A stretch of DNA of 20,175 nucleotides from a virus. Both the position numbers and the translations under genes were made by a program. The notes under the pieces are model-generated. The model saw nothing but the letters and a program-made list of their open reading frames with translations. It searched no databases and was not told the origin of the DNA. The stretch covers positions 1 through 20,175 of the IMG/VR virus record IMGVR_UViG_3300008122_000012; one strand, 5' to 3'. Below are positions 1 through 7,811 of the stretch, one piece after another. Numbering within the stretch: position 1 is the stretch's first letter; every line of letters begins with the position of its first letter.

Positions 1-786
1 GTTTTGCCAATGGCAGACACGTATAAAGCAGGAAAATCATGTAATTTTATTTTAGGTGTACAATTAGAAATTAGAGATAATAATGGTATTATAAGAACCC
101 CAAAATCATATATTGGAACTACTCCATATGCAACTACTAGCTTTCCTACTATTGGTGACTATATAATACCAATACATAATAAAAATAAAAGTAAAATTAA
201 TAATATTGATAATAAGTTATTATATCTAAGTATATGTCCTGGCACATTTTATAAACACTATAAAAATCCAAACGTTCCAGGTATATATGGTAGCACATCT
301 AATAGTAGTTATAATTATGGATGTTTTATAAATTTTATTTTTAGACGATATGAAAATGGACATTATCTTTTTATAAGTAATGCTAGTGTATATCTTTTCG
401 ACACATTAAGAAATGAATCATCTAGTTTCGGTTTTACAAAAATTTATAATTATCCTACTATTCAATATAGTAATTCAGATAATTATATATTAAATAATCT
501 TACATTTTTTTCAAATTCTTATGTATCTATGGCTGACTTTTATAATGCTAAAAAATTATATGCGTTTCCATTAGAATATTATGTACCAGGCGGTGATGAT
601 AAAATGATATCGGACGATTTATTATTAGTTGGAAACAGTAAGTTATTTCCTGAATCAATTAATGCATTAATAAATATTAATATGGATGAACATATAACAA
701 AAAAATATATTCCGTTAAGTACAGGATATACAAATATGAAATTAAATGCTGACTCCGATATAACATTATTAATGGTTGACGAATGA
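1..786 (+). CDS. Probable tail-fibre-associated structural protein, 5' end possibly outside the window
   Basis: I do not recognise this protein. The frame is open to the left edge, so the true start may lie upstream; in-window candidates are TTG at 4 and ATG at 10, neither with a visible ribosome-binding site. The product is rich in Tyr, Asn, Ser and Ile, with no signal peptide, membrane segment or coiled coil, which fits a beta-rich virion protein. Its stop codon overlaps the start of the next gene (ATGA at 783-786), so the two are translationally coupled and probably serve the same structure. A role as fibre or baseplate-peripheral protein is inferred only from position in front of lectin-domain genes. 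Confidence 0.6.
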   Translation, partial: VLPMADTYKAGKSCNFILGVQLEIRDNNGIIRTPKSYIGTTPYATTSFPTIGDYIIPIHNKNKSKINNIDNKLLYLSICPGTFYKHYKNPNVPGIYGSTSNSSYNYGCFINFIFRRYENGHYLFISNASVYLFDTLRNESSSFGFTKIYNYPTIQYSNSDNYILNNLTFFSNSYVSMADFYNAKKLYAFPLEYYVPGGDDKMISDDLLLVGNSKLFPESINALININMDEHITKKYIPLSTGYTNMKLNADSDITLLMVDE

Positions 787-3518
787 GTAAAATTTTAAAT
801 AGTCCATTTTATAGCAATAAATTACATCAAACAGGTAAAACTGTATATAGTACACCTGATCATATATATACAATTGTTGATTATAACTATAGTTATGAGC
901 CAATATTTAGCGCGTCTTTATATCATAAAACTATTGATCAAATATATCCAATTCGTACAAAATATTTATATTCATCAGTTAAATTAGAATCGTTTGAAAA
1001 TATTGATGCTAATCAAAAAGATTCCTATCCAATTAAATATGAGTTATTGTATAGATCAAATGATCGCTATATTAAAATTGAAGAAGCTGTATCAGAAAAT
1101 GGTAAAGCTTCTTTTACAAACCTAATTAAAGGCTATACATATTATATTAAAGCAATTGATACAACTGGCAAATATCAAAGTAAAATGGTGCAATATATTC
1201 CAACTGAATATGATAATACACAAGAGCCTCAATTATTAGTATCATATAAAAATCTTTCATATGAAAAATTTCAATATTACTTTATCACCGCAAATGCTTT
1301 AGGTGAGAAATATGTATACCTGGAAAATAATAGCGATCATATCAAATTAGAAAAACTAGATGATAAGCGATATAAAATATCTTTGACAGAAGTTAAAAAT
1401 CGGGCAGACGAATTTGACTTAGTATATGAAGAATATCGTGACGAAAATATTATAAAAAAAGTAGAGCGCATTTATATTAATGATGGGTTCAGTACAGCTT
1501 ATGATATATCTATAAATTTTACAGAAAACGGATCTGCAATTTTTAAATGGAAAGGCGATGGTAAAATTGATTATTATAATGTTTATTTAAAAGGATCCAC
1601 TAATTCAAATGATTTACCCATAACATCAACTGGATTGAATACTTATATTACCAATGAATATCCTTTAGATAAAACTCGATATTTATCTATTGGATCAGTG
1701 AGAAATGGTAAAGAAAAATTACCAGTTGATATTGTTATTCCTGGCGTTGATCTATACTTAGATAAAGTTGAACTTTTAATTTTCGCCAATTATGGTAACC
1801 CAATAAAAGACACATCTTCAAAAAATACAAGTTTTACAATAAATGGAAATACAACAATTGTAAATAGCAATAAATTTGTAGATAATGGCGCTTTATATGT
1901 TGATGGTAATGGGGACGGTATTGTTATCCCAATTACTCCGTTAGGTGAATCAGATTTTACATTTGAATATTATTTTTCATTGTCATCTTATACCGGTACG
2001 CCACGTATGTTTGAATTTGCTGAAAGCAGCGGCTATAACCAATTATGTGGCGTATTTTATAATAATACTAATATACCATACTTAGCATATAAAAATAATA
2101 ATGTATGGGCTGATTATGGTAAAGATATAAAAACTATTCCAACAAATGAATATCATCATTATTGTATAATGAGAAAAAATAATGTCATTTATTATTTTAT
2201 TGATGGCGTATTATTAACTAAAATTACTGATACATTCCCATTAGTAGCGACACATTTATATCTTGGTCAATCACATATAAACGCTTCATATATTACTGGT
2301 TATTATAATTCGATACGATTAACTCGTGGAGTGGGTCGATATAATATAGATGGTTTTACTTTAAATGATGTTAGTATTACTGCACTTAATAAAATAACAA
2401 AACCAGATAGCATATCATACAATATAAAATCCAATAATGATTTAAGTATTACTATTAATCATGCAAGTAATAATGTAGATAATTATTCTATATATATGTC
2501 AGATGCTGAAATTACATCAGTTAATGGTCTAACACCAATAGCAAAAGATACAACTAATAAATCATTAGTTCTTCCTAATTTTGACGTTTATAATAATTAT
2601 GATAAAACTCTTAAACTAGTTGCTACTACAAATAAATATAATCATCAATATCTAAGCGATAATAAAGATATATATGTTGCTTATGATTGGACACCAGATA
2701 ATATATTAGGAAGAGTAGTTTGGTTAGATAGTAATAATATTGTATCTACTAATAATAAAATATCATCTGCTTTAGATATAAGTGGAAATAAAAATAATTT
2801 TTCCGCAGAGGCAAATGAAATGCCAACGTTATTATATGATTCTTCAGTAAATAGTAATGTTATTAGTTTTAATGGTATTGATACATTGATGAAATCTACA
2901 ATATCATTTAATAATTTATCTAGAGGTGCAAATAAAATATGGTTTTTTGCAGTATATAAGAAAACAAGCGATTTTGAAAACTCTCGTGCTCACGCATTGA
3001 TGCAATATAAAAGATCGAATGATAGTGTTTCAGCTGCTTTAACAATATCAGCTATTTCAACACTGGATATTTCAGGAAAATCATATATTCTAATTAGACC
3101 ATTAGATGATAATCCAGATTTATCATATTTAGGAGCATCAAATCCTGTCCTAAATAATAAATATCATATTTGTTTTTCTTATTGGGACGGTTCAAATAAA
3201 AAATATATGATAAGTTTCGATGGTGTTATTAATGAATCTTCAGATGGATCAATTGCCTCTGCTATAAGTTCAGCTCAAACAAGTTATCCTGCTATTTTAG
3301 GTTCTTCTGGATTTAGCGATTTTTGTTCAGCAAATTTATTAACAGTTATGTCGGGAATAGGATCAATTCCAACATTAAGCGTTATACGAAAATTAGAAGG
3401 TTGGGCTGCTCATAAATATGGATTAACTGATAATCTTCCGTCTGATCATCCATATAAAAATAGAAAACCAGTAATTGATCATACTCCATATAATTTATCA
3501 GCAGAATTTAAAAAATGA
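783..3518 (+). CDS. Tail fibre/adhesin with LamG-like and concanavalin-type lectin domains
   Basis: A 911-residue protein with a modular look. After an N-terminal part of unknown fold come fibronectin-like stretches. A LamG/concanavalin-A-like domain spans about residues 390-530, with the motif HHYCIMRKNNVIYYFIDG and the ending RLTRGVGRYNIDGFT. A second lectin-type domain runs from about 636 to the end: it begins RVVWLDSNNIVSTNNKISS and closes with KLEGWAAHKYGL, LPSDHPYKN. That closing signature recurs in phage and marine bacterial surface proteins. Such domains usually bind sugars, so cell-surface recognition is the likely job. The start overlaps the upstream stop and the stop overlaps the next start (ATGA at 3515-3518). 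Function is inferred from domains; which fibre it belongs to is unknown. Confidence 0.75.
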   Translation: MSKILNSPFYSNKLHQTGKTVYSTPDHIYTIVDYNYSYEPIFSASLYHKTIDQIYPIRTKYLYSSVKLESFENIDANQKDSYPIKYELLYRSNDRYIKIEEAVSENGKASFTNLIKGYTYYIKAIDTTGKYQSKMVQYIPTEYDNTQEPQLLVSYKNLSYEKFQYYFITANALGEKYVYLENNSDHIKLEKLDDKRYKISLTEVKNRADEFDLVYEEYRDENIIKKVERIYINDGFSTAYDISINFTENGSAIFKWKGDGKIDYYNVYLKGSTNSNDLPITSTGLNTYITNEYPLDKTRYLSIGSVRNGKEKLPVDIVIPGVDLYLDKVELLIFANYGNPIKDTSSKNTSFTINGNTTIVNSNKFVDNGALYVDGNGDGIVIPITPLGESDFTFEYYFSLSSYTGTPRMFEFAESSGYNQLCGVFYNNTNIPYLAYKNNNVWADYGKDIKTIPTNEYHHYCIMRKNNVIYYFIDGVLLTKITDTFPLVATHLYLGQSHINASYITGYYNSIRLTRGVGRYNIDGFTLNDVSITALNKITKPDSISYNIKSNNDLSITINHASNNVDNYSIYMSDAEITSVNGLTPIAKDTTNKSLVLPNFDVYNNYDKTLKLVATTNKYNHQYLSDNKDIYVAYDWTPDNILGRVVWLDSNNIVSTNNKISSALDISGNKNNFSAEANEMPTLLYDSSVNSNVISFNGIDTLMKSTISFNNLSRGANKIWFFAVYKKTSDFENSRAHALMQYKRSNDSVSAALTISAISTLDISGKSYILIRPLDDNPDLSYLGASNPVLNNKYHICFSYWDGSNKKYMISFDGVINESSDGSIASAISSAQTSYPAILGSSGFSDFCSANLLTVMSGIGSIPTLSVIRKLEGWAAHKYGLTDNLPSDHPYKNRKPVIDHTPYNLSAEFKK

Positions 3519-5041
3519 CTAATAGAATTGAACTAAAATGGAATTTAGATTACCCAGTTGATGAGCAGCGTTACTACTGCTCTGAGACACCGATAGATAT
3601 TGAAAATTTACCGGTGCCAAAAGCAATTATTGCAGCTGATGCAATTGGTTATATAGATACGGATATAGTGATTGATCAGAGTTACTATATAAGAATTGGA
3701 TCTGTAAAAAATGGTATAGAGAAAATTAGTAATGAAATTCATGTCATTACAGCGGATATTTATTTTAATTCTGTTGATTTATTGCTTATAGCAGATCAGG
3801 AAAATGGGACGAGCTTGTTGCGTGATTATTCAATCAAGAACCGATCAGTCACGACAATAGGTATTCGGCAGGCTAGACCAAAATTTAATAAGTCGTGTTG
3901 CTATTTTTCTCAAGGGGATAGCTTTAGTGCAACAATAAGTACATTAGGAATATCGGATTTTACGATTGAAAGCTGGTTTGCACCGAACGATGACTTATCA
4001 GAGGGTTGGTGTCGATTATTTCAAATTGGCGTTGAAGGGGCTGGATATATTTCGCTTTTTAGAAACGATTCGACATCACCAATGACATATACATTACATG
4101 CACGAGATGCAAGCAATACATCATTATCATTGATTACAACATCGCCGCTTCATTCAAAATCATATAGCTATAATCACATTTGCGTAATGAGAAAAAATGG
4201 TATATTTTATTTATTTATTGATGGTGTTTTAGCAGGGTCAAATGCGAACTATGTATCACTTAGTATTAATTTAAATACTTTATATTTATTAAGATCAGCA
4301 ACTAGACATTATATGTCAGCTATTCTTGATAGTTTTGCTGTATCAAAAGTAGCCAGATATGAAGTAACAGGATTTACTCCACAAGAACTGTCGGTGAGTG
4401 ATACAAAATTTAGTGATTTTGATTTGCTAATAATTTTTAATAATCTAAATATCGGACAGACAAGTTTTTTAGATTCATCTAGTAATGCACGAGCACTTTC
4501 AAAAGTAGGGAGTCCACTTGTATTAAAAGAATATATTTCTGATGGTTTTTTTGTTCAAGACAAAGCAACATCAAGCTGCAATATCTCTGCAACAGTTGAC
4601 AGTCTGGGTACGTCTGATTTCACAATAGAAATATTTTGCACACTGATTACTCTTATTTCGAATACCGATGGTAGTATTTTCCAACTCGGAGATGATTCGG
4701 TTGCAGGAAATATTCGCTTATATTTAGAAACAAGTACAAATAAACCAATATTATCTTTATATACAAATTCGGTAGTGTACCCGATAGCAGGATTACCAAT
4801 TATAGATAATAATTTTCACCACATTTGCGTAATGAGAAAAAATGGTATATTTTATTTATTTATTGATGGTGTTTTAGCAGGTTCAACTGCTGATTATGCT
4901 AGTTATTTAATTACACATAATATATTATATATTATGAATCGACCATCATTATCAAAAAAAGCCCCAATGTTATTGGATAGCTTTAGATTAACAAAAGTCG
5001 CTAGATATAATGTTACGGGATTTGCCCCATCTGAGTTTTAA
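3515..5041 (+). CDS. Adhesin/tail fibre protein with two LamG-type domains
   Basis: A 508-residue protein translationally coupled to the preceding gene. An N-terminal segment (YYIRIGSVKNGIEKI) resembles part of the upstream protein (YLSIGSVRNGKEKL), so the two genes share a module. Two LamG/concanavalin-like domains follow, at about residues 148-286 and 369-508. Each contains HICVMRKNGIFYLFIDGVL and ends in a KVARY-x-VTGF-type strand. The core of both domains is encoded by an identical 62-base stretch, pointing to recent duplication or gene conversion. Base composition is visibly less AT-rich than in the two genes before it, suggesting separate acquisition. Glycan binding at the fibre tip is the likely role, inferred from domain type. 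Confidence 0.75.
   Translation: MTNRIELKWNLDYPVDEQRYYCSETPIDIENLPVPKAIIAADAIGYIDTDIVIDQSYYIRIGSVKNGIEKISNEIHVITADIYFNSVDLLLIADQENGTSLLRDYSIKNRSVTTIGIRQARPKFNKSCCYFSQGDSFSATISTLGISDFTIESWFAPNDDLSEGWCRLFQIGVEGAGYISLFRNDSTSPMTYTLHARDASNTSLSLITTSPLHSKSYSYNHICVMRKNGIFYLFIDGVLAGSNANYVSLSINLNTLYLLRSATRHYMSAILDSFAVSKVARYEVTGFTPQELSVSDTKFSDFDLLIIFNNLNIGQTSFLDSSSNARALSKVGSPLVLKEYISDGFFVQDKATSSCNISATVDSLGTSDFTIEIFCTLITLISNTDGSIFQLGDDSVAGNIRLYLETSTNKPILSLYTNSVVYPIAGLPIIDNNFHHICVMRKNGIFYLFIDGVLAGSTADYASYLITHNILYIMNRPSLSKKAPMLLDSFRLTKVARYNVTGFAPSEF
4175..4236 (+). repeat. 62-bp direct repeat, copy 1 (LamG core)
   Basis: This stretch is identical base for base to 4820-4881, and both flanks differ immediately outside. 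It encodes the HICVMRKNGIFYLFIDGVLAG strand pair of the first LamG domain. Confidence 0.9.
4820..4881 (+). repeat. 62-bp direct repeat, copy 2 (LamG core)
   Basis: Second identical copy of 4175-4236, in the second LamG domain of the same gene and in the same reading frame. Identity at the DNA level, while the surrounding domain sequence has diverged, suggests gene conversion or recombination between the domains. Confidence 0.9.
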
Positions 5042-5105
5042 AAATATTAAATAAATATTAATCTGACCAATCATTAAAGACAAAAGGCTATTTTTAATGA
5101 CGATT

Positions 5106-5305
5106 TTATAAGGGATGTGTGCCTGAAATAGGGCCACGTACAATCAATAATGGAACGGTAAAATTGAATCTATTCATAAATACATTAAATTGATTCCGGC
5201 CAGAAGATGTTTTATCCACAAAGGATATAGATACATCAATTGAGCTAGCTCTACCGTAATCACTTTAGGATTAAACCGAGTAATGATTATCGGAGAATCA
5301 ACTAT
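5106..5305 (-). pseudogene. Probable decayed gene remnant on the minus strand
   Basis: Read on the minus strand, 5264 to 5106 is open for 52 codons and ends in TAA. It has a protein-like composition (DYGRASSIDVSISFVDKTSS, then FNFTVPLLIVRGPISG), using Gly, Pro, Arg and Cys/Gly-rich codons unlike random AT-rich sequence. Just upstream, in another frame, comes a fragment reading DSPIIITRFNPKVI that could continue into it if one frameshift is allowed. No start codon or ribosome-binding site joins them. The strand is opposite to the surrounding genes. I cannot assign a family. A chance open frame remains possible. Confidence 0.4.
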
Positions 5306-5369
5306 TTACAGATGTACTTTCAAATATAAATTAAAGTTTGTTGTGTTTTATGATTTAAATCATGTGCGT

Positions 5370-5377
5370 TATAAATG
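5370..5377 (+). promoter_or_regulatory. Late-promoter-like box TATAAATG
   Basis: Seven of eight bases match the T4 late consensus TATAAATA. A gp55 homologue is encoded in this window, so such boxes are expected. Transcription would begin near 5388 and read the gene at 5447. A second weaker box, TATAAACC, lies at 5391-5398. Confidence 0.35.
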
Positions 5378-5397
5378 GTGATTGATATCCTATAAAC

Positions 5398-5433
5398 CTT
5401 TTATTCTTTTTAAATATATTTAAAGAATAAAAG
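5398..5433 (+). promoter_or_regulatory. 12-bp perfect stem in the leader of the gene at 5447
   Basis: The arms CTTTTATTCTTT (5398-5409) and AAAGAATAAAAG (5422-5433) pair perfectly around a 12-base A/T loop. The stem ends just before the GTGGGGA ribosome-binding region, which stays outside it. It may protect or shape the 5' leader, or act as a weak terminator; the sequence does not decide. Confidence 0.45.
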
Positions 5434-5446
5434 TGGGGAAATAAAA

Positions 5447-5974
5447 ATGAATCAGTATTGGTATGACAATAATCCGGCATTAACTTTATTTTATAAAAAT
5501 ATTATTCTCTTAGAAAAATCATATCAGTTCTTTATAGATGATGCTCTTGTTTCATTAAAGTACAATGTATACGAATATAGATGTGATAATGAAATACTTT
5601 TAGAAAAATTTAAAAAATCAGATGCCGAAGATACTCTTATTTCGGCATTTACATATATGACAAAGCGCCAACGTATATTACTCGCATTAAAAGTTAATAA
5701 ATTAATAAATGGATATTTAAAAGCCGTTGATAAAAATAAAATTGACAAAATAGCATTTGAATCTATTGTTCAAATATCAACCAGATTATCTGAAGAACAA
5801 TATATGCTAGAATCTATTGCAGCAATTAGTAAATTTTCTGATATGGTCACAAATGGCGTGATGAAGATAATAATGTATAAGATATTTAAACAATGGAAAA
5901 ATTTAATGTCAGAAGATTATCACGGCTATCATGGATTAAAAAAAACATTAAAAATTATCAAAAAATCTCACTAA
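5447..5974 (+). CDS. Hypothetical helical phage protein, 175 aa
   Basis: I do not recognise this protein. It looks mostly helical, rich in Lys, Ile, Leu and Tyr, with no signal peptide, membrane segment or metal-binding motif. The C-terminus is basic (GLKKTLKIIKKSH). The ATG at 5447 follows a GGGG-containing ribosome-binding region at good spacing and comes directly after the leader hairpin. The next gene starts 36 bases later with its own GGAG site, so the two probably share a transcript that ends at the terminator at 6421-6446. Confidence 0.7.
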   Translation: MNQYWYDNNPALTLFYKNIILLEKSYQFFIDDALVSLKYNVYEYRCDNEILLEKFKKSDAEDTLISAFTYMTKRQRILLALKVNKLINGYLKAVDKNKIDKIAFESIVQISTRLSEEQYMLESIAAISKFSDMVTNGVMKIIMYKIFKQWKNLMSEDYHGYHGLKKTLKIIKKSH

Positions 5975-6010
5975 ATAAAGTAAAAAAATACATTTGATTG
6001 GAGAAAAATA

Positions 6011-6421
6011 ATGTCTTTTGAAACTTATATTAATGAAAACAAACTTGGTATTACACCAGAACAAAAAGCTGCCGTAAAACAATTTTCTAAAGAATTGGTT
6101 GATGCGGGTCAGCGTTTAAAAGCTAAACTTAAAGTATTGCCAGTTGATATTGATACAAAATACATGGTTGTTAAAGTAGGATTCGATACTTTTGCAATTA
6201 AAGGTATTCCATCGCTACGCGTACATTCAACACATGGTTACTATGGTAAAGATAAAAAAGATATCGAAATTAGTCAATCAACCACTGATTTTACTCGTGA
6301 ATCTCTTAAACAGTATGCTGATGCTCTTAAAGAATTACATGATAATTATGATCTAATTGTAGAAGTTTTGGCTGATGTTGAAGATATCCGTAAAAAATAT
6401 CGTGATGCTTTAAATCACTAA
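6011..6421 (+). CDS. Hypothetical protein, 136 aa
   Basis: I do not recognise this protein. It is charged, with helical ends (the start is ETYINENKLGITPEQKAAVK and the C-terminal third is helical and Lys/Glu/Asp-rich) and a central beta-like stretch (YMVVKVGFDTFAIKGIPSL). There is no signal peptide or membrane segment. The ribosome-binding site GGAGA lies about 8 bases before the ATG. The codon usage is more regular than in neighbouring small genes, suggesting good expression. The stop codon runs straight into a bidirectional terminator shared with the convergent gene. Confidence 0.75.
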   Translation: MSFETYINENKLGITPEQKAAVKQFSKELVDAGQRLKAKLKVLPVDIDTKYMVVKVGFDTFAIKGIPSLRVHSTHGYYGKDKKDIEISQSTTDFTRESLKQYADALKELHDNYDLIVEVLADVEDIRKKYRDALNH

Positions 6422-6446
6422 AAAAAGGGCCGCAAGGTCCTTTTTT
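6421..6446. terminator. Bidirectional Rho-independent terminator
   Basis: AAAAAAGGGCC, loop GCAA, then GGTCCTTTTTT form an 11-bp stem with one G-U pair, a GNRA tetraloop and a U run on either strand. It lies between convergent genes, and the minus-strand gene's stop codon overlaps it. Confidence 0.9.
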
Positions 6447-6738
6447 AATGTAACTGTATCCCAAATTTTTTGATTCTTTGCTCTAAAAATGCTGGAAAAT
6501 CAATATTTGGGATATTTAAATATGGCTTTTCACATGCTTCAATTAAATCACTTAATAGAATTTCTGGCCATGCTAATTTAAGAGTATCATAAGCGTCTTC
6601 TATACTGTCAGACCTAATGTATGCTTTACATGTATCTTTTTCTTGCCACCAACAAATAATATTTTCTGTAAGATATATCATTGCGGTAGGCTTTAAATTA
6701 AATTGATTTCTCCAGTGATATAGATAAATCTGCGACAT
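6445..6738 (-). CDS. Hypothetical protein, 97 aa, minus strand
   Basis: I do not recognise this protein. It is acidic to neutral, with aromatic residues (YLYHWRNQF, ICWWQEKDTC) and a helical middle (SIEDAYDTLKLAWPEILLSD). No signal peptide, membrane segment or metal cluster is evident. The start is supported by AGGA about 7 bases upstream and by an extended -10 box at 6759-6767. The gene is convergent with the preceding gene and divergent from the next, so it forms its own one-gene unit, ending in the shared terminator. It may be an early protein directed at the host, but that is inference from layout only. Confidence 0.65.
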   Translation of the reverse strand: MSQIYLYHWRNQFNLKPTAMIYLTENIICWWQEKDTCKAYIRSDSIEDAYDTLKLAWPEILLSDLIEACEKPYLNIPNIDFPAFLEQRIKKFGIQLH

Positions 6739-6758
6739 CGTTTAATCCTAAAACATTG

Positions 6759-6767
6759 ATAATATCA
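6759..6767 (-). promoter_or_regulatory. Extended -10 promoter for the 6445-6738 gene
   Basis: On the minus strand the sequence reads TGATATTAT, an extended -10 (TGN plus TATTAT). The predicted start lies about 14 bases before the ATG. The -35 region is poor, as is usual for extended -10 promoters. Confidence 0.5.
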
Positions 6768-6780
6768 TACTATTATAGTA
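6768..6780. promoter_or_regulatory. 13-bp palindrome in the divergent promoter region
   Basis: TACTATTATAGTA is a perfect palindrome about one central base. It sits directly upstream of the minus-strand -10 and just before the plus-strand TTGACA at 6783-6788, where an operator shared by both directions would lie. Confidence 0.3.
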
Positions 6781-6827
6781 CCTTGACAAATTATTGTACA
6801 TACATGCTAAATTGTGTATAAAAGCGC

Positions 6828-6856
6828 TTTACTTTCGTTAAAAAATATGATTATAT
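6828..6856 (+). promoter_or_regulatory. Promoter for the gene at 6887
   Basis: TTTACT, a 17-base spacer ending in TGA, then TTATAT make a -35/extended -10 pair. Transcription would start near 6863, about 24 bases before the ATG. A perfect -35 hexamer TTGACA at 6783-6788, with a weaker TAAATT 19 bases downstream, could be a second start. Confidence 0.5.
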
Positions 6857-6886
6857 AGACACATCTTAGTTTATGACTATACATAA

Positions 6887-7807
6887 ATGCAACAATACAA
6901 TCTGTTTTATAACAAGTGGACTAATAATAAATCTGATGTGATTTATATTGGCTCGCTAGCGTGTCAACCTACTTTATTACAGTATGAATTAATTTGTGGG
7001 ATGATGGATAATATAGAAGGACTTAATCTTTTAATAAGCAAAACCCATCTTTATCCGTTTTTGGCACACAATATACAAACAAAATTTATGTGTGTTAAAG
7101 CTAATATTTTAGTGGATCCATTGAATAGATCTATTAAAAAGCAAAAATCTATTCTTTTTAAAGAATTATCTAATTTAAATGTAAATTATAAAAAAATTTG
7201 TGATTATGCATGTATAGAATTTGCTAAAAGTCATAATCTAGATTCTGATATGGTGATTGATTTATATAATCAGACTGCAATTAACGGTCTTAATATAAAA
7301 TATTCATTCTATAAATCAACGTCATTAGATACTTTTTATAAAAACCTACGTGATATTGCTGCAGCAAAATTTATTAATGCTATTAATATTAAAAATAATA
7401 TAGAAGGTTATTATAATGACGGTACATTTAATATCAAATATCCACCTATTGAAATAGTTGATATAGATGTAACTTTAAATGAAGAATTTATTGAATCGAT
7501 TAAGAATATTAGTAATCGACTTGATATGAGCAATAATTTTATTTACGATAATTTTTTTGAGCATATTTCTAATGAATTAAATGTACCAGCTGCACTAATA
7601 AAACAGATGTATTTAAATGATACATGGCAATCTTATTATTCAGATATTCCAATTATTAAAATGCGTACTTATATAAATCGTTTAAAGCCTTTCATACAAG
7701 ACTTTTTATTTGAACGAGATGCAAATGGTTATACATTAATGGTAATTCCAAAATATAATTTTATTCAATATATAGATCATTCATTAATCACATTTTTTAA
7801 GGGATAA
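6887..7807 (+). CDS. Hypothetical protein, 306 aa
   Basis: I do not recognise this protein. It is a mixed helix/strand protein with no signal peptide or membrane segment. The first 90 residues contain several Cys (SLACQP, ELICGMM, FMCVKAN) and the C-terminal half is helical, ending in YIDHSLITFFKG. No catalytic motif can be named. The ATG has no clear ribosome-binding site, but a good promoter lies about 24 bases before the predicted message start. The next gene begins 5 bases after the stop, so at least three genes (to 9595) look co-transcribed up to the terminator at 9608-9635. Confidence 0.7.
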   Translation: MQQYNLFYNKWTNNKSDVIYIGSLACQPTLLQYELICGMMDNIEGLNLLISKTHLYPFLAHNIQTKFMCVKANILVDPLNRSIKKQKSILFKELSNLNVNYKKICDYACIEFAKSHNLDSDMVIDLYNQTAINGLNIKYSFYKSTSLDTFYKNLRDIAAAKFINAINIKNNIEGYYNDGTFNIKYPPIEIVDIDVTLNEEFIESIKNISNRLDMSNNFIYDNFFEHISNELNVPAALIKQMYLNDTWQSYYSDIPIIKMRTYINRLKPFIQDFLFERDANGYTLMVIPKYNFIQYIDHSLITFFKG

Positions 7808-7811
7808 AATA

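Larger units (their letters stand above)
5042..5446. other. 405-base gene-free stretch after the fibre genes
   Basis: No intact gene is visible on either strand. The stretch holds a small inverted repeat (TCATTAAA at 5071-5078 and TTTAATGA at 5093-5100), which may be a weak terminator for the fibre genes. It also holds a probable minus-strand gene remnant (5106-5305), a 10-bp palindrome GAGCTAGCTC at 5242-5251, a 14-bp palindrome ATGATTTAAATCAT at 5350-5363, a late-promoter-like box at 5370-5377 and a long hairpin at 5398-5433. Composition in 5110-5300 is less AT-rich than in the neighbouring intergenic sequence. Confidence 0.6.

Noticed and set aside
960-975. TATTTATA (late box on minus strand) inside the adhesin gene
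   Set aside because: It lies in coding sequence with no minus-strand gene downstream; expected by chance at this base composition.
4175-4881. Direct repeats as a possible CRISPR or mobile element end
   Set aside because: Only two copies, both in frame inside homologous protein domains, and no spacer periodicity.
5217-5290. tRNA-like stretch with GAGCTAGCTC
   Set aside because: The palindrome recalls a D-arm, but no acceptor stem, anticodon arm or T-arm can be placed on either strand.
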